NCBI GenBank assembly: GCA_902778165.1
Contig: CACYWQ010000001.1
Location: 62,001 to 126,000 of the forward strand
DNA length: 64,000 nucleotides
Reading direction: 5' to 3'
Origin: an uncultured Lachnospiraceae bacterium
GTDB taxonomy: Bacteria > Bacillota > Clostridia > Lachnospirales > Lachnospiraceae
Numbering within the stretch: the stretch's first letter is position 1; each line of letters opens with the position of its first letter. The position numbers and the translations under genes are program-made. The notes beneath the pieces were generated by a model. It did no database searches. It saw only the letters and a list, made by a program, of their open reading frames with translations, and had not been told where the DNA came from. Shown one piece after another: positions 42,745 through 52,048 of this stretch.

Positions 42745-44130
42745 GTGTTCGGTTCTAATAAGCCTAAGGGCGGAATGAGTATAATCATAGTCGGATGCGG
42801 CAAGGTCGGTTCAGCACTTGTTGAGCGCTTATCCGGTGAAGGACACAATATCACGATCATAGATAAGGACAGCGCCAAGATTCAGGCTTTGACTAATATG
42901 TATGATGTTATGGGTGTTAACGGTAACGGAGCCAGCTATAACGTTCAGGTTGAAGCCGGAATAGACACTGCGGATCTGTTCATTGCAGTGACGGATTCGG
43001 ATGAGCTTAACCTCTTATGCTGTACCGTGGCCAAGCGTGAAGGCAAGTGTGTCACGATTGCCAGAGTACATACACCCGAATACAGTAAGGAAGCTGCTTT
43101 CCTTAAAGATAAGCTAGGACTTGAGATGATCATCAATCCCGAGTATGAGGCAGCTAAGGTAATGTCAAGAACTCTTTCTTTACCTATGGCTGAGGAAGTG
43201 TCTTCATTTGCACACGGCCAGGTTGAGATGATTAAGATAAGGATTCCTGAGGGTAATAAACTTGACGGACTTAAGGTTATGGATCTTGGTCGGGATGTAA
43301 CATCCAATGTCGTTATCTGTGCTGTTGAGCGCGGTGGCGAAGTGTTCATTCCTTCCGGTCAGTTTATACTCCGTGGCGGAGATTTAATAAGCTTTGTCGC
43401 TACCCGTAAGGATGCAAGAGGCTTCTTAAGCAAGATCGGATTTAAGTCCGGAGCCATTAAGGATGCACTTATTGTAGGCGGAGGTAAGGATTCATATTAT
43501 CTTGCCGAGTTACTTATACGTGCCGGTGTGCAAGTCAGCATAATAGAGCGTGATACGGATAAATGTGAGACTTTAAGTATTATGCTGCCCAAGGCTGTGA
43601 TCATCAATGATGACGGTACTAACGAAGAAGTGCTTAAGGAAGCCGGTCTTGAGTCCACTCAGGCATTTATACCCCTTACCGGTATCGATGAGGAGAATAT
43701 CATCTTAAGCATGTATGCCAAGCAGGTATCCTCTGCGAAAGTCATAACGAGGATTGCGCGCAATAACTTCAGAAGCATAGTTAATAATCTTGATCTCGGA
43801 AGCGTGATATTCCCCAAATACATCGTATCCGAGGCGATTGTTGCGTATGTCAGAGCCAAGAAGAATTCAATGGATTGCAATATTGAGACTCTCTATCATA
43901 TATTCGGTTCACGCGCCGAAGCGATAGAGTTTATCGTAGAGAATGAGACAGCTGTTACGGGTAAGAAGTTATCGCAGATTAAGCTTAAGAATGATCTTCG
44001 TATTGCATATATAAGACGTAAGAATACCATCATCTTCCCCGGTGGTGAAGATGAGATTAAGGTCGGGGATGCCGTGATGATCGTTACTACGCATACCGGA
44101 TTTAAGGATATACAGGATATTCTTCAATAG
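42745..44130 (+). CDS. trkA: Trk potassium uptake regulatory protein TrkA
   Basis: Peripheral NAD-binding gating subunit of the Trk K+ channel, 461 aa. Two tandem RCK units are present: the first Rossmann fold IIIVGCGKVGSALVERLSGE with TrkA_C (about 140-220), and the second at about 240 (ALIVGGGKDSYYLAELLIRA) with its own TrkA_C. The start is GTG at 42745, supported by AGGAGGA about seven bases upstream. It lies between the FRG gene and trkH. Confidence 0.95.
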   Translation: MFGSNKPKGGMSIIIVGCGKVGSALVERLSGEGHNITIIDKDSAKIQALTNMYDVMGVNGNGASYNVQVEAGIDTADLFIAVTDSDELNLLCCTVAKREGKCVTIARVHTPEYSKEAAFLKDKLGLEMIINPEYEAAKVMSRTLSLPMAEEVSSFAHGQVEMIKIRIPEGNKLDGLKVMDLGRDVTSNVVICAVERGGEVFIPSGQFILRGGDLISFVATRKDARGFLSKIGFKSGAIKDALIVGGGKDSYYLAELLIRAGVQVSIIERDTDKCETLSIMLPKAVIINDDGTNEEVLKEAGLESTQAFIPLTGIDEENIILSMYAKQVSSAKVITRIARNNFRSIVNNLDLGSVIFPKYIVSEAIVAYVRAKKNSMDCNIETLYHIFGSRAEAIEFIVENETAVTGKKLSQIKLKNDLRIAYIRRKNTIIFPGGEDEIKVGDAVMIVTTHTGFKDIQDILQ

Positions 44131-44159
44131 TCAGTTACATTTACGGGAGATATATATAC

Positions 44160-45635
44160 ATGAATAACTCCATGATCAGAATCATTATTGGTCATATAAT
44201 GAAGATTGAGGCAGCTTTTCTGCTTCTGCCCTGTATAGTAGCACTTATATATGGTGAGAAAGAAGGATTTGTCTATCTTGCCGTGGCAGCAGGCACGGCG
44301 TTGGGCGGATTTATTCTTGGACTTAAGAAAGCGGAAGATAAGACCTTATTTCTCAAAGAAGGTTGTGTGACCACGGCATTAAGCTGGATCGTAATGAGTA
44401 TAATAGGTGCTCTTCCCTTCTATATAACTGGAGAGATACCGAATTATTTAGATGCATGTTTTGAGACCGTGTCGGGATTTACCACCACGGGATCAAGCAT
44501 ACTTAATGATATTGAGAGTCTGTCTCACGCATCTTTATTCTGGCGCAGCGGCACCCATTGGATAGGCGGAATGGGTGTACTTGTATTCTTATTATCGATA
44601 GTATCACTAAGCGGCGGATCCACGATCAATCTTATGAAGGCCGAATCGCCGGGTCCTTCTGTCGGCAAACTTGTTCCCAAGATTAAAGCTTCTGCCAGAT
44701 ATCTGTACCTTATATATGCGGCAATGACATTTATTGAGGCGGTTCTGTTGATGTTAGGCGGTTGCCCCATATTTGATTCGATCACCTTGGCTTTCGGTAC
44801 GGCAGGTACCGGTGGATTTGCCATAAGAGGTGATTCGGTGGCAGGATATTCCGCATATGTTCAGTGGGTCATCACAATATTCATGATATTGTTCGGCGTT
44901 AATTTCAACGTATACTACTACATGCTTATCAGACATATTAAGGATGCACTTAAGATAGAAGAAGTAAGATATTACCTTCTTGTTATCTTATCTTCGATAG
45001 TCATTATATTTATCAATGTAAGAAATATGTTTGATTCGGTGGGAGATGCCATAAGACATACATCTTTCACGGTTGCTTCTATTATTACCACTACCGGATT
45101 TGCCACGGTTGATTTCGATACATGGAATACTACATGTAAGATAATCATAGTAATGCTTATGTTTATCGGTGCCTGTGCGGGAAGTACGGGTGGAGGAATC
45201 AAGGTAAGCCGTTTTGTAATAATTGCCAAGACAATAAGAAAAGAGATCAATTCATATATTCATCCGAGAAGTATCAAGAAGATTATATATGACGGTAAAC
45301 CTGCGGAGCATGTGATGATAAGATCGGTCAATGTGTATATGGCGACCTATATACTCATTTTGTCAATTTCAATATTATTGGTCAGCTTCGAAGGTGAGGA
45401 TCTGGTGACGACGGTTACCTCAGTCATAACATGTTTTAACAATATAGGTCCCGGTCTTAATAAACTCGGACCCACATGTAATTTCAGTTTCCTTGGCGGA
45501 TTCACCAAACTTGTGCTTATGTTTGATATGCTTGCCGGAAGACTGGAGTTATTCCCTCTTGTTATGCTGTTTAATCCCAAGCTGTTGAAGGAATTATTGA
45601 TTACAAAAAGGAGACCCGTTTCAAAAACCAAATAA
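44160..45635 (+). CDS. trkH: Trk potassium uptake transmembrane protein TrkH
   Basis: The K+-conducting membrane subunit, 491 aa with about ten transmembrane segments and four selectivity-filter-like loops: ETVSGFTTTGSSIL, AFGTAGTGGFAIRG, ITTTGFATVDFD and CFNNIGPGLN. The GTHWIGGMGVLVF segment is also family-typical. It lies 29 bases after trkA, with a GGGAGA site. A very strong terminator follows. Confidence 0.96.
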   Translation: MNNSMIRIIIGHIMKIEAAFLLLPCIVALIYGEKEGFVYLAVAAGTALGGFILGLKKAEDKTLFLKEGCVTTALSWIVMSIIGALPFYITGEIPNYLDACFETVSGFTTTGSSILNDIESLSHASLFWRSGTHWIGGMGVLVFLLSIVSLSGGSTINLMKAESPGPSVGKLVPKIKASARYLYLIYAAMTFIEAVLLMLGGCPIFDSITLAFGTAGTGGFAIRGDSVAGYSAYVQWVITIFMILFGVNFNVYYYMLIRHIKDALKIEEVRYYLLVILSSIVIIFINVRNMFDSVGDAIRHTSFTVASIITTTGFATVDFDTWNTTCKIIIVMLMFIGACAGSTGGGIKVSRFVIIAKTIRKEINSYIHPRSIKKIIYDGKPAEHVMIRSVNVYMATYILILSISILLVSFEGEDLVTTVTSVITCFNNIGPGLNKLGPTCNFSFLGGFTKLVLMFDMLAGRLELFPLVMLFNPKLLKELLITKRRPVSKTK

Positions 45636-45711
45636 GAGTTTAATCTATTTTTGATTAACACAATATACGATTTTAGCAAAACGTTAACATAACAATATAT
45701 AAACACATCAA

Positions 45712-45768
45712 AAACCCCGGTTTTACACGGCCTTATGGCCGTGTAAAACCGGGGTTTATTATTTTTTT
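45712..45768 (+). terminator. Very strong intrinsic terminator after trkH
   Basis: A perfect 21-base stem (45712-45732 with 45737-45757) and a TTAT loop, followed by ATT-A-TTTTTTT. Confidence 0.95.
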
Positions 45769-45778
45769 AATAAATAGT

Positions 45779-45816
45779 TTTTAGTGTTACATTTCTGTTA
45801 CGGTTTTAGTGTTACA
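45779..45816 (+). promoter_or_regulatory. Spaced direct repeats upstream of the chemoreceptor gene
   Basis: TTTTAGTGTTACA at 45779-45791 and again at 45804-45816, 25 bases apart, about 60 bases before the start codon. Possible regulator binding sites; no clear sigma-A or flagellar sigma promoter is visible. Confidence 0.4.
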
Positions 45817-45877
45817 CTGACAGTGCATTTTTCGCAAACCTATGATTACCAATACATTTGGAGGAAGGACAGAATTT

Positions 45878-47596
45878 ATGAAGGAAAACAAGAAATCACT
45901 AGGACTGATACTAAAACTCGTGCTTATTTCGGTAGCAGCGGTTACTGTAACTGCATTAGTACTTGTTCTTGTCAGCAGAGCTAAGCTTAAATCAACATAT
46001 GTTTCTCTTATTAAAGAAGAACTTAAGGTAGCCTGCGAGGAATTAGACAGTAAATTATCCTATGAGTATGACGGAGACTGGGCACTTACAGATGACGGTC
46101 TTATGAAGGGGCCGGATGTAGTCCAGGGTGAATATGAGAAGGAGATGGATGAAATCAAGGCTAAGACAGGTCTTGAATATACACTCTTTTACGGGGACAC
46201 AAGAATAGTCACGACAATCAAGAAGACCGACGGTTCAGGAAGATTGGTAGGTACTAAGGCATCTGATGCTGTTATTAAGGCAACATTACAGGGCGGACAG
46301 GATTACCTGGGAACCAATCTTAATATCGAAGGTCAGGAATTCTACGGATATTACACTCCTCTTAAGAATTCAGACGGTTCTGTTGTGGGCATGTGCTTCT
46401 CCGGTCGTCTTGCATCGGATGTAAGAAAAGGAATTAGCCAGGCAGTTGCTCTTAATATCATAATCGGTGTTTTGATAGTTGTTATCGTTGCAGTATTTGG
46501 CATAATACTTAACAAGATCGTTTCAGCACAGATGAAGAGCGTGTCAGACAGTATAGTATCTCTTGCAGAAGGCAATCTTGATACTAAAGTTGATGAAAGT
46601 GCAATTCAAAGAAATGACGAACTCGGTGCAATAGCAAGATCTACCAAGACTCTGGCGGATGAACTTAATAAGATAGTTAATCAGCTTAAGAATGCAGCCG
46701 AGGATATTAACGCACACAGTGAAGAGTTATCTTCTTCAAGTTCACAGGCATCTGCAGCATCAGCTCAGGTATCTACTGCTATGGATGATATTGCCAAGGG
46801 TGCGGTATCACAAGCAGACAGCATTCAGATATCTGTGGGCAATACAGAATCTATCGGAATGAGCGTTGAGACTATCGCAGAGAGCGTTACTACTCTTAAC
46901 GATGCATCTGATGAGATGAAGACATCATGTTTCGATACAATGAACACACTGACCAACCTTATCAGACATTCCGAGAAGGTAGCGGAATCAGTAGGCACCA
47001 TTGCAACAACAATAGAGAGTACCAACAAGTCAGCTAATGCGATCAGTGAGTTTACTGATGCAATTAACTCAATCGCATCACAGACCAACCTCTTATCTCT
47101 TAACGCTTCAATCGAGGCCGCAAGAGCAGGTGAGGCAGGAAGAGGTTTCGCAGTCGTTGCAGGTGAGATCAGTGATCTTGCAGAGCAGTCTAAGGCGAGC
47201 GCAGATAAGATCAATGAGATCGTTACACAGCTTATTAAGGATGCAAGCGAATCAGTTGATGTTATGAAGGTTCTTTCGGATAACGTAAATGAGCAGAGTG
47301 AGCAGCTTGCAGCTACTAAGTCGGATATGGAGAAGATGTCCGAGAATATTGATAATGTAGTATCATCAGCCGGAGATATTTCAGAGAGAATAGGCAACCT
47401 TCGTACAGCTAAGGAAGGCCTTGGCGAGATAATCGAAGATCTGTCGGCTATATCAGAAGAGAATGCAGCTTCTACAGAAGAGACCAACGCATCTGTTGAG
47501 GAACTCTCAGCTACATTCCATCTTATCAGTGAGGATGCACTCAAGCTCAATCAACTTGCAGCTGAGATGCACGAAACAATTAGTTTCTTCCATTAA
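45878..47596 (+). CDS. Methyl-accepting chemotaxis protein
   Basis: A 572-aa transmembrane chemoreceptor. The start is ATG at 45878, supported by GGAGGAAGGA; the frame is open from 45842. TM1 is at about 9-31 and a Cache-type extracellular domain at about 35-190 ([38 protein letters not shown]). TM2 is at about 200-222 and a HAMP domain at about 223-280. The long signalling coiled coil has the tip motif [20 protein letters not shown]. No pentapeptide tether is visible at the end. Ligand unknown. Confidence 0.94.
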   Translation: MKENKKSLGLILKLVLISVAAVTVTALVLVLVSRAKLKSTYVSLIKEELKVACEELDSKLSYEYDGDWALTDDGLMKGPDVVQGEYEKEMDEIKAKTGLEYTLFYGDTRIVTTIKKTDGSGRLVGTKASDAVIKATLQGGQDYLGTNLNIEGQEFYGYYTPLKNSDGSVVGMCFSGRLASDVRKGISQAVALNIIIGVLIVVIVAVFGIILNKIVSAQMKSVSDSIVSLAEGNLDTKVDESAIQRNDELGAIARSTKTLADELNKIVNQLKNAAEDINAHSEELSSSSSQASAASAQVSTAMDDIAKGAVSQADSIQISVGNTESIGMSVETIAESVTTLNDASDEMKTSCFDTMNTLTNLIRHSEKVAESVGTIATTIESTNKSANAISEFTDAINSIASQTNLLSLNASIEAARAGEAGRGFAVVAGEISDLAEQSKASADKINEIVTQLIKDASESVDVMKVLSDNVNEQSEQLAATKSDMEKMSENIDNVVSSAGDISERIGNLRTAKEGLGEIIEDLSAISEENAASTEETNASVEELSATFHLISEDALKLNQLAAEMHETISFFH

Positions 47597-47624
47597 GGTA
47601 ATTATAGAAGAAAATGCGGGGATG

Positions 47625-47656
47625 CAGGGATTCGTAAGAATCCCTGTGTCCTTTTT
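47625..47656 (+). terminator. Terminator of the chemoreceptor gene
   Basis: CAGGGATTC-GTAA-GAATCCCTG with a partly paired GGA/TCC extension, followed by CTTTTT. Confidence 0.88.
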
Positions 47657-47672
47657 ATATACAAATATTTAC

Positions 47673-48332
47673 CTATTTGCGGATTAGTGATGAATAGAGA
47701 CTTAACAAAGAAATGCTTATCAGAACGCCGCCTGCAATATCGGTAAGCCAATGAACGCCGCATATCAATCTGCCTGCAACGGTTATTATGATTATTGCAA
47801 TGCCCAAAGCCTTAAGAAGCATGCAGAGGCGGTCATTTTTGACATATCTATTGGTTAACATAACTGCGCTTCCGATTACAACACATATAAGCATGGTATG
47901 TGATGAAGGGAAAGATGCCTCCGGATCAATCGAATCAGGCATTATTACCGGTCTGTAGTTGATGATCACTACCTCAAACAGCGCATACAGCGCAACGACG
48001 ACTGCATACAATCCGCCGAGAATAAGAATCTCTCTGTCAACCTTTGCAACGCTCTTTCGACTGATCAATTGCCACATTCCCATTCCGGCAAAACCTAAAG
48101 CGACTAAGATTGCGAAAGCTCCGAGATATTTCGTGATATCATACCAGACCATATTAAGCCCAAAGAGTTCATGCACCGCAGAGTTAACTCCCGATAATCC
48201 TATCTTTGTTCCTGCAGGTCCTATGGCTGCCACATCGACAGTCTTAACCAGTATGATTAGTATGATGAATAATGCAAATGTTATTGCAGATACCATGTAG
48301 TTGCTTATCTTAGAATTGTTCTTATCAGTCAT
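47673..48332 (-). CDS. PAP2-family membrane phosphatase
   Basis: A 219-aa integral membrane protein, about six hydrophobic segments, of the type 2 phosphatidic acid phosphatase group. The catalytic motifs appear as NYRP (about residue 129), FPSSHT (about 144-149) and GRLICGVHWLTD (about 190-201). The usual first-motif lysine is not obvious. Likely acts on phosphatidate or undecaprenyl pyrophosphate at the outer face. GGAGGACATC on the minus strand supports the start. It stands alone and is convergent with the chemoreceptor gene. Confidence 0.88.
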   Translation of the reverse strand: MTDKNNSKISNYMVSAITFALFIILIILVKTVDVAAIGPAGTKIGLSGVNSAVHELFGLNMVWYDITKYLGAFAILVALGFAGMGMWQLISRKSVAKVDREILILGGLYAVVVALYALFEVVIINYRPVIMPDSIDPEASFPSSHTMLICVVIGSAVMLTNRYVKNDRLCMLLKALGIAIIIITVAGRLICGVHWLTDIAGGVLISISLLSLYSSLIRK

Positions 48333-48513
48333 GATGTCCTCCGTTAGTATGTATTACCGAACAAATACCACTATACTACATCATTGACCGTCACACAACC
48401 AAGTCGCACCAATAACCGGACAAGAAGCGTTAGTTGTTTATACAAGCCATAAAATGTGATAAAATGGGGCTTGTTATATTAATTCAATCCGATAAATACT
48501 GAGGAGAAACATT

Positions 48514-48969
48514 ATGACAAGAGTGCTTTTTGTGTGCACCGGGAATATTTGTCGAAGCGCAATGGGTGAGTATATTCTTAAGGATATGCTTGATAGAAGA
48601 GGGCTTAGCGATAAGTTCTATGTGGAATCTGCGGCGACTACGACAGAGGAGATAGGCAATCCGGTATATCCGCCTGCAAGAGCGGAACTGGCCAGACACG
48701 GAATTAAGTGTGACGGTCATCATGCCAGACAGGTAAGGAGTTCGGATTATGATAATTTCGATATATTCATTGCCATGGAAGATTGGCATAAACGTACTAT
48801 GAGAGACCGGTTCTTTAACGGCGATCCTGAGAATAAGATAGTGATGTGTATGGATCTTGCCGGTAAGCCGGGACAGATAGTGGACGATCCCTGGTATACA
48901 GGTAGATTCTCTGAGGTATACGGACAGTTATGCGAGGCATGCGAAGGACTGATAGAAAGATATTCTTAA
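48514..48969 (+). CDS. Low-molecular-weight protein tyrosine phosphatase
   Basis: A 151-aa cytoplasmic phosphatase. The P-loop VCTGNICRSAMGEY has nucleophile Cys8 and Arg14. The general-acid aspartates lie in IVDDPWYTGRFSEVY (about residues 127-141). Family members act on phosphotyrosine or phosphoarginine. GAGGAGAAA precedes the ATG. Its 3' end overlaps the DUF3810 gene by 40 bases, which suggests coupled expression. Confidence 0.95.
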   Translation: MTRVLFVCTGNICRSAMGEYILKDMLDRRGLSDKFYVESAATTTEEIGNPVYPPARAELARHGIKCDGHHARQVRSSDYDNFDIFIAMEDWHKRTMRDRFFNGDPENKIVMCMDLAGKPGQIVDDPWYTGRFSEVYGQLCEACEGLIERYS

Positions 48970-50276
48970 CTCCATATACGGTTTCTCTGGCAATTCTTAT
49001 TGGTCTGATTGCTCTTATTAACATTATTGCGTGGAATTCTAAGATCATATCCGATTGGTACAGGGAGAATGTGTTCATCTTATGGGGACCGCTATACGGT
49101 ATGGTCACAGGCAGAACTGACAGGTCTGTCGGTGAGATTATGCTCGGAGTTGCGGTTGTACTTATTCTGTTATTCATAATAGCAACAGTTATACTTACTG
49201 CCGGTGGAATAATACAGTTTATTCGAAAAAGAAAGGCAACTGGGTCTTCGCAGGAATCCGAAGTATCTGCCGCCGCCACACGAACTGTCTTAAACAGGGT
49301 CTGTGTTACATACATTAAGGTGTTCGCCCTGATCCTATGTATAGTCGGACTCATCCAGACACTCAATTGCTTTGTTCTTTACCATACATCGACATTTGAA
49401 GAGCAGTATGTAAGTGAGTATCTTAAGGATAAAGGCGACAGGAAGTATACAATAGAAGAGCTTGCTTCATTAAGAGACCTTATCGTAAGCAGGGCTAATG
49501 AGCTTGGCAGAAAGATGCCAAGGGATTACAAAGGCGATATAATCTGCGAAGATGATCTTGCCGGTAAGGCTGTAGAGTATATGAAGGCATTGGGTGATAA
49601 ATACTCCGGTCTTTCGGGTTACTATACCAAGCCCAAGGCATTGTATACCAGTGAATTCTTCAGTCAGCAATACATCATGGGATATTATTTCCCGTTCTCT
49701 ATGGAGGCTAATTACAATGATGTAATGTATATCTCCAATAAGCCGCATACGATGTGTCATGAGCTTGCACATACCAAAGGTTATATAAGCGAAGATGAAG
49801 CTAATCTTATCGGTTTTCTGGCTTGTATAGAATCGGATGATGACTTCTTTAAATACAGCGGATATCTCTCGGTGCTTGGATATATTGATAAGGATCTTAA
49901 GGAATCAATCTTAGTTGATACAGCAAGAGGATACGGGCTTGATATCACATCGAGTGATGAGATAAATAAAGAATTGTTTGAATCAGCAGGAATAAATACG
50001 GATGAGTACCTTAAGGATGTTAACAGGATCTACAATTCCTATGTACATATTTCTGATGTAGTTAAACATGACCGAGTTTTTCTTACCAAAGAGGCTTGGA
50101 ATAAGGTGGAAAGCAATGCAGTACTTGATACAGAGACAGTAGCTGCAGCATCCGATGCTTTCATTAATGCGAATCTTAAAGCAAACGGTGTGAGCCAGGG
50201 TGATGCCATATATAGTGAAGTTGTGGCTTTACTTATGGATTTTTATGTGTATAATATAGAAGAGGAACTGCAATAG
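48930..50276 (+). CDS. DUF3810 membrane protein with HELAH motif
   Basis: A 448-aa protein. Three N-terminal hydrophobic segments (about 16-36, 66-92, 125-147) are followed by a long extracellular or soluble part. That part contains HTMCHELAHTKGYISEDEAN (about residues 275-294), a metalloprotease-like HExxH signature; this is the uncharacterised DUF3810 family. The start is uncertain: ATG 48930 or 48939, both inside the phosphatase gene. A transcription terminator begins at its stop codon. Proteolytic activity is an inference from the motif. Confidence 0.85.
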   Translation: MRGMRRTDRKIFLTPYTVSLAILIGLIALINIIAWNSKIISDWYRENVFILWGPLYGMVTGRTDRSVGEIMLGVAVVLILLFIIATVILTAGGIIQFIRKRKATGSSQESEVSAAATRTVLNRVCVTYIKVFALILCIVGLIQTLNCFVLYHTSTFEEQYVSEYLKDKGDRKYTIEELASLRDLIVSRANELGRKMPRDYKGDIICEDDLAGKAVEYMKALGDKYSGLSGYYTKPKALYTSEFFSQQYIMGYYFPFSMEANYNDVMYISNKPHTMCHELAHTKGYISEDEANLIGFLACIESDDDFFKYSGYLSVLGYIDKDLKESILVDTARGYGLDITSSDEINKELFESAGINTDEYLKDVNRIYNSYVHISDVVKHDRVFLTKEAWNKVESNAVLDTETVAAASDAFINANLKANGVSQGDAIYSEVVALLMDFYVYNIEEELQ

Positions 50277-50308
50277 GGCAGTAGCAGATGATGCTACCGC
50301 CCTTTTTT
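50276..50308 (+). terminator. Terminator of the phosphatase/DUF3810 pair
   Basis: GGGCAGTAGCA (50276-50286) pairs with TGCTACCGCCC (50292-50302), one A-C mismatch, followed by TTTTTT. It starts within the TAG stop codon. Confidence 0.88.
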
Positions 50309-50351
50309 AAGAGAAAATTAAGAGCACTGTTTGCTCGGTATGGAGGAGATT

Positions 50352-51884
50352 ATGAGCGATTTCATGACTACGGTTGCAACTGTTAATGACAGTATCAACT
50401 CGTTTGTATGGGTGAAGATTGGCCTGGTGCTTCTTATAGGTACGGGCGTATTGACAACCATATTGACAGGATTTTTCCAGGTCACACACTTCAAGCACTG
50501 GATGAGTAAGACCATCGGCGGAGTGTTTAAGGCTGACGCACATGTCAAGCACGAGGCAGGATCGGTATCTCAGTTCCAGGCTCTGTGTACGGCGCTTGCG
50601 GCTACTATCGGTACAGGTAATATCGCCGGTGTTGCAGCAGCTATATGTGTAGGCGGACCCGGAGCAGTATTCTGGATGTGGGTAGCTGCATTCCTTGGTA
50701 TGATGACCAACTACTCAGAGAATGTGCTTGGTATATATTACAGACGTAAGAACAAAGAAGGCGAGTGGTCAGGCGGTGCCATGTACTATCTTAAGGACGG
50801 TCTTGGCAATATCTTAGGATATGAGAAACTCGGAAGCTTTCTTGCAGTGCTTTTTGCACTCTTTGCAATCCTTGCATCCTTCGGTATCGGTAACATGGGA
50901 CAGATCAATAAGATCACCCTTAACCTTGAGAATGCATTCTTTGCAAATGTGAACGCACCTACGGTACTTGGCGATGTAAGCCTTGTTAACCTTATTATAG
51001 GAATCGTTCTTATGGTGATCGGCGGCTTCATCATCATCGGCGGTCTTAAGAGAATTGCGGCCGTTGCAGAGAGAGTCGTTCCTTTCATGGCCCTTATATA
51101 TGTACTCGGAGCAATTATCATCATGTTCGTTCATATCACATCTATCGGTGCGATGTTTGCATCAATCTTCAGATTTGCATTCGGCATCAAGGCTGTTGAG
51201 GGTGGAGCAGTCGGCGTGGCTGTAGCAACGGTTATCCAGCAGGGATGTAAGAGAGGCGTGTTCTCTAACGAAGCCGGTCTTGGTAGCTCGGTTATGGTAC
51301 ATTCTAACTCCAATGTTAAGGAGCCTGTTAAGCAGGGTCTTTGGGGAATCTTCGAAGTATTCGCGGATACATTCATCGTATGTACGATGACAGCCATCGT
51401 TGTGCTTTCATCAGGATATATAGATCTCTCTACAGGACTTGTTAAGGACGGCGTGTCTGACGCAACACTGGTCGCACAGGCATTCGGCAACGTGTTCGGA
51501 CGCCCGGGACAGTGGTTTGTGGCTATCGCGGTACTGCTCTTCGCTTTCACGACAGTGCTCGGCTGGTCACACTACGGCAGCAAGGCTGTTGAGTATCTCT
51601 TCGGTATAACAGGTGTTAAGATTTACAGAGTTATCTTTGTGCTTATGATTGTATCAGGTGCAGTTATGACATCTTCTCTTGCATGGGATATCTCAGATAC
51701 ATTCAACGGACTTATGATGGTTCCCAACCTTATCGGTGTGGTTGCTCTTACTCCTGTTGTTGTCAAGATTACACGTAACTATATAGCACGTAAGCTTGAA
51801 GGCAAGAATGAAGAGCCAGTACTTTCATACTTCCCCGAGATTCAGGCTGAAGCTGCTGAGGCAGTTGCCAAGGGTGAGGAATAA
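50352..51884 (+). CDS. Amino acid carrier, alanine/glycine:cation symporter (AGCS) family
   Basis: A 510-aa Na+-coupled amino-acid transporter with about 10-11 transmembrane segments. Signatures are FQALCTALAATIGTGNIAGV (about residue 72), GGPGAVFWMWVAAFLGM and EWSGGAMYYLKDG, plus GVFSNEAGLGSSVMVHSN at mid-protein. ATG at 50352 is chosen for the GGAGGA just upstream; an in-frame ATG at 50340 would include that site in the gene. Single-gene unit with its own terminator. Confidence 0.95.
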   Translation: MSDFMTTVATVNDSINSFVWVKIGLVLLIGTGVLTTILTGFFQVTHFKHWMSKTIGGVFKADAHVKHEAGSVSQFQALCTALAATIGTGNIAGVAAAICVGGPGAVFWMWVAAFLGMMTNYSENVLGIYYRRKNKEGEWSGGAMYYLKDGLGNILGYEKLGSFLAVLFALFAILASFGIGNMGQINKITLNLENAFFANVNAPTVLGDVSLVNLIIGIVLMVIGGFIIIGGLKRIAAVAERVVPFMALIYVLGAIIIMFVHITSIGAMFASIFRFAFGIKAVEGGAVGVAVATVIQQGCKRGVFSNEAGLGSSVMVHSNSNVKEPVKQGLWGIFEVFADTFIVCTMTAIVVLSSGYIDLSTGLVKDGVSDATLVAQAFGNVFGRPGQWFVAIAVLLFAFTTVLGWSHYGSKAVEYLFGITGVKIYRVIFVLMIVSGAVMTSSLAWDISDTFNGLMMVPNLIGVVALTPVVVKITRNYIARKLEGKNEEPVLSYFPEIQAEAAEAVAKGEE

Positions 51885-51921
51885 GACACAGGGTTATATC
51901 TGAACATATTTGATTCTTTTA

Positions 51922-51955
51922 GGGAGCCGTGTTTTGCAAACAGTGGCTCCCTTTT
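51922..51955 (+). terminator. Terminator of the AGCS transporter gene
   Basis: GGGAGCC (51922-51928) with GGCTCCC (51945-51951), with TGTTT/AAACA inner pairing, followed by TTTT. Confidence 0.88.
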
Positions 51956-51967
51956 GAGTTCTCCGTA

Positions 51968-51996
51968 TTGCGGCAGATAGCCAATTGTTGTATACT
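51968..51996 (+). promoter_or_regulatory. Promoter of aspS
   Basis: TTGCGG (51968-51973), 17 bases, TATACT (51991-51996); about 50 bases to the start codon and no room for a T-box leader. Confidence 0.65.
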
Positions 51997-52048
51997 CTAT
52001 AGGGTTATGAAATGACAGTATTTCGCATTACGAAAGGATGATATACAT

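Noticed and set aside
46825..47550. A 241-codon minus-strand open frame
   Set aside because: Antisense shadow of the chemoreceptor signalling domain with no recognisable protein features.
51885..52048. T-box leader for aspS
   Set aside because: A terminator for the previous gene and a promoter fill the gap; only about 50 bases remain before the start codon and no T-box sequence is present.
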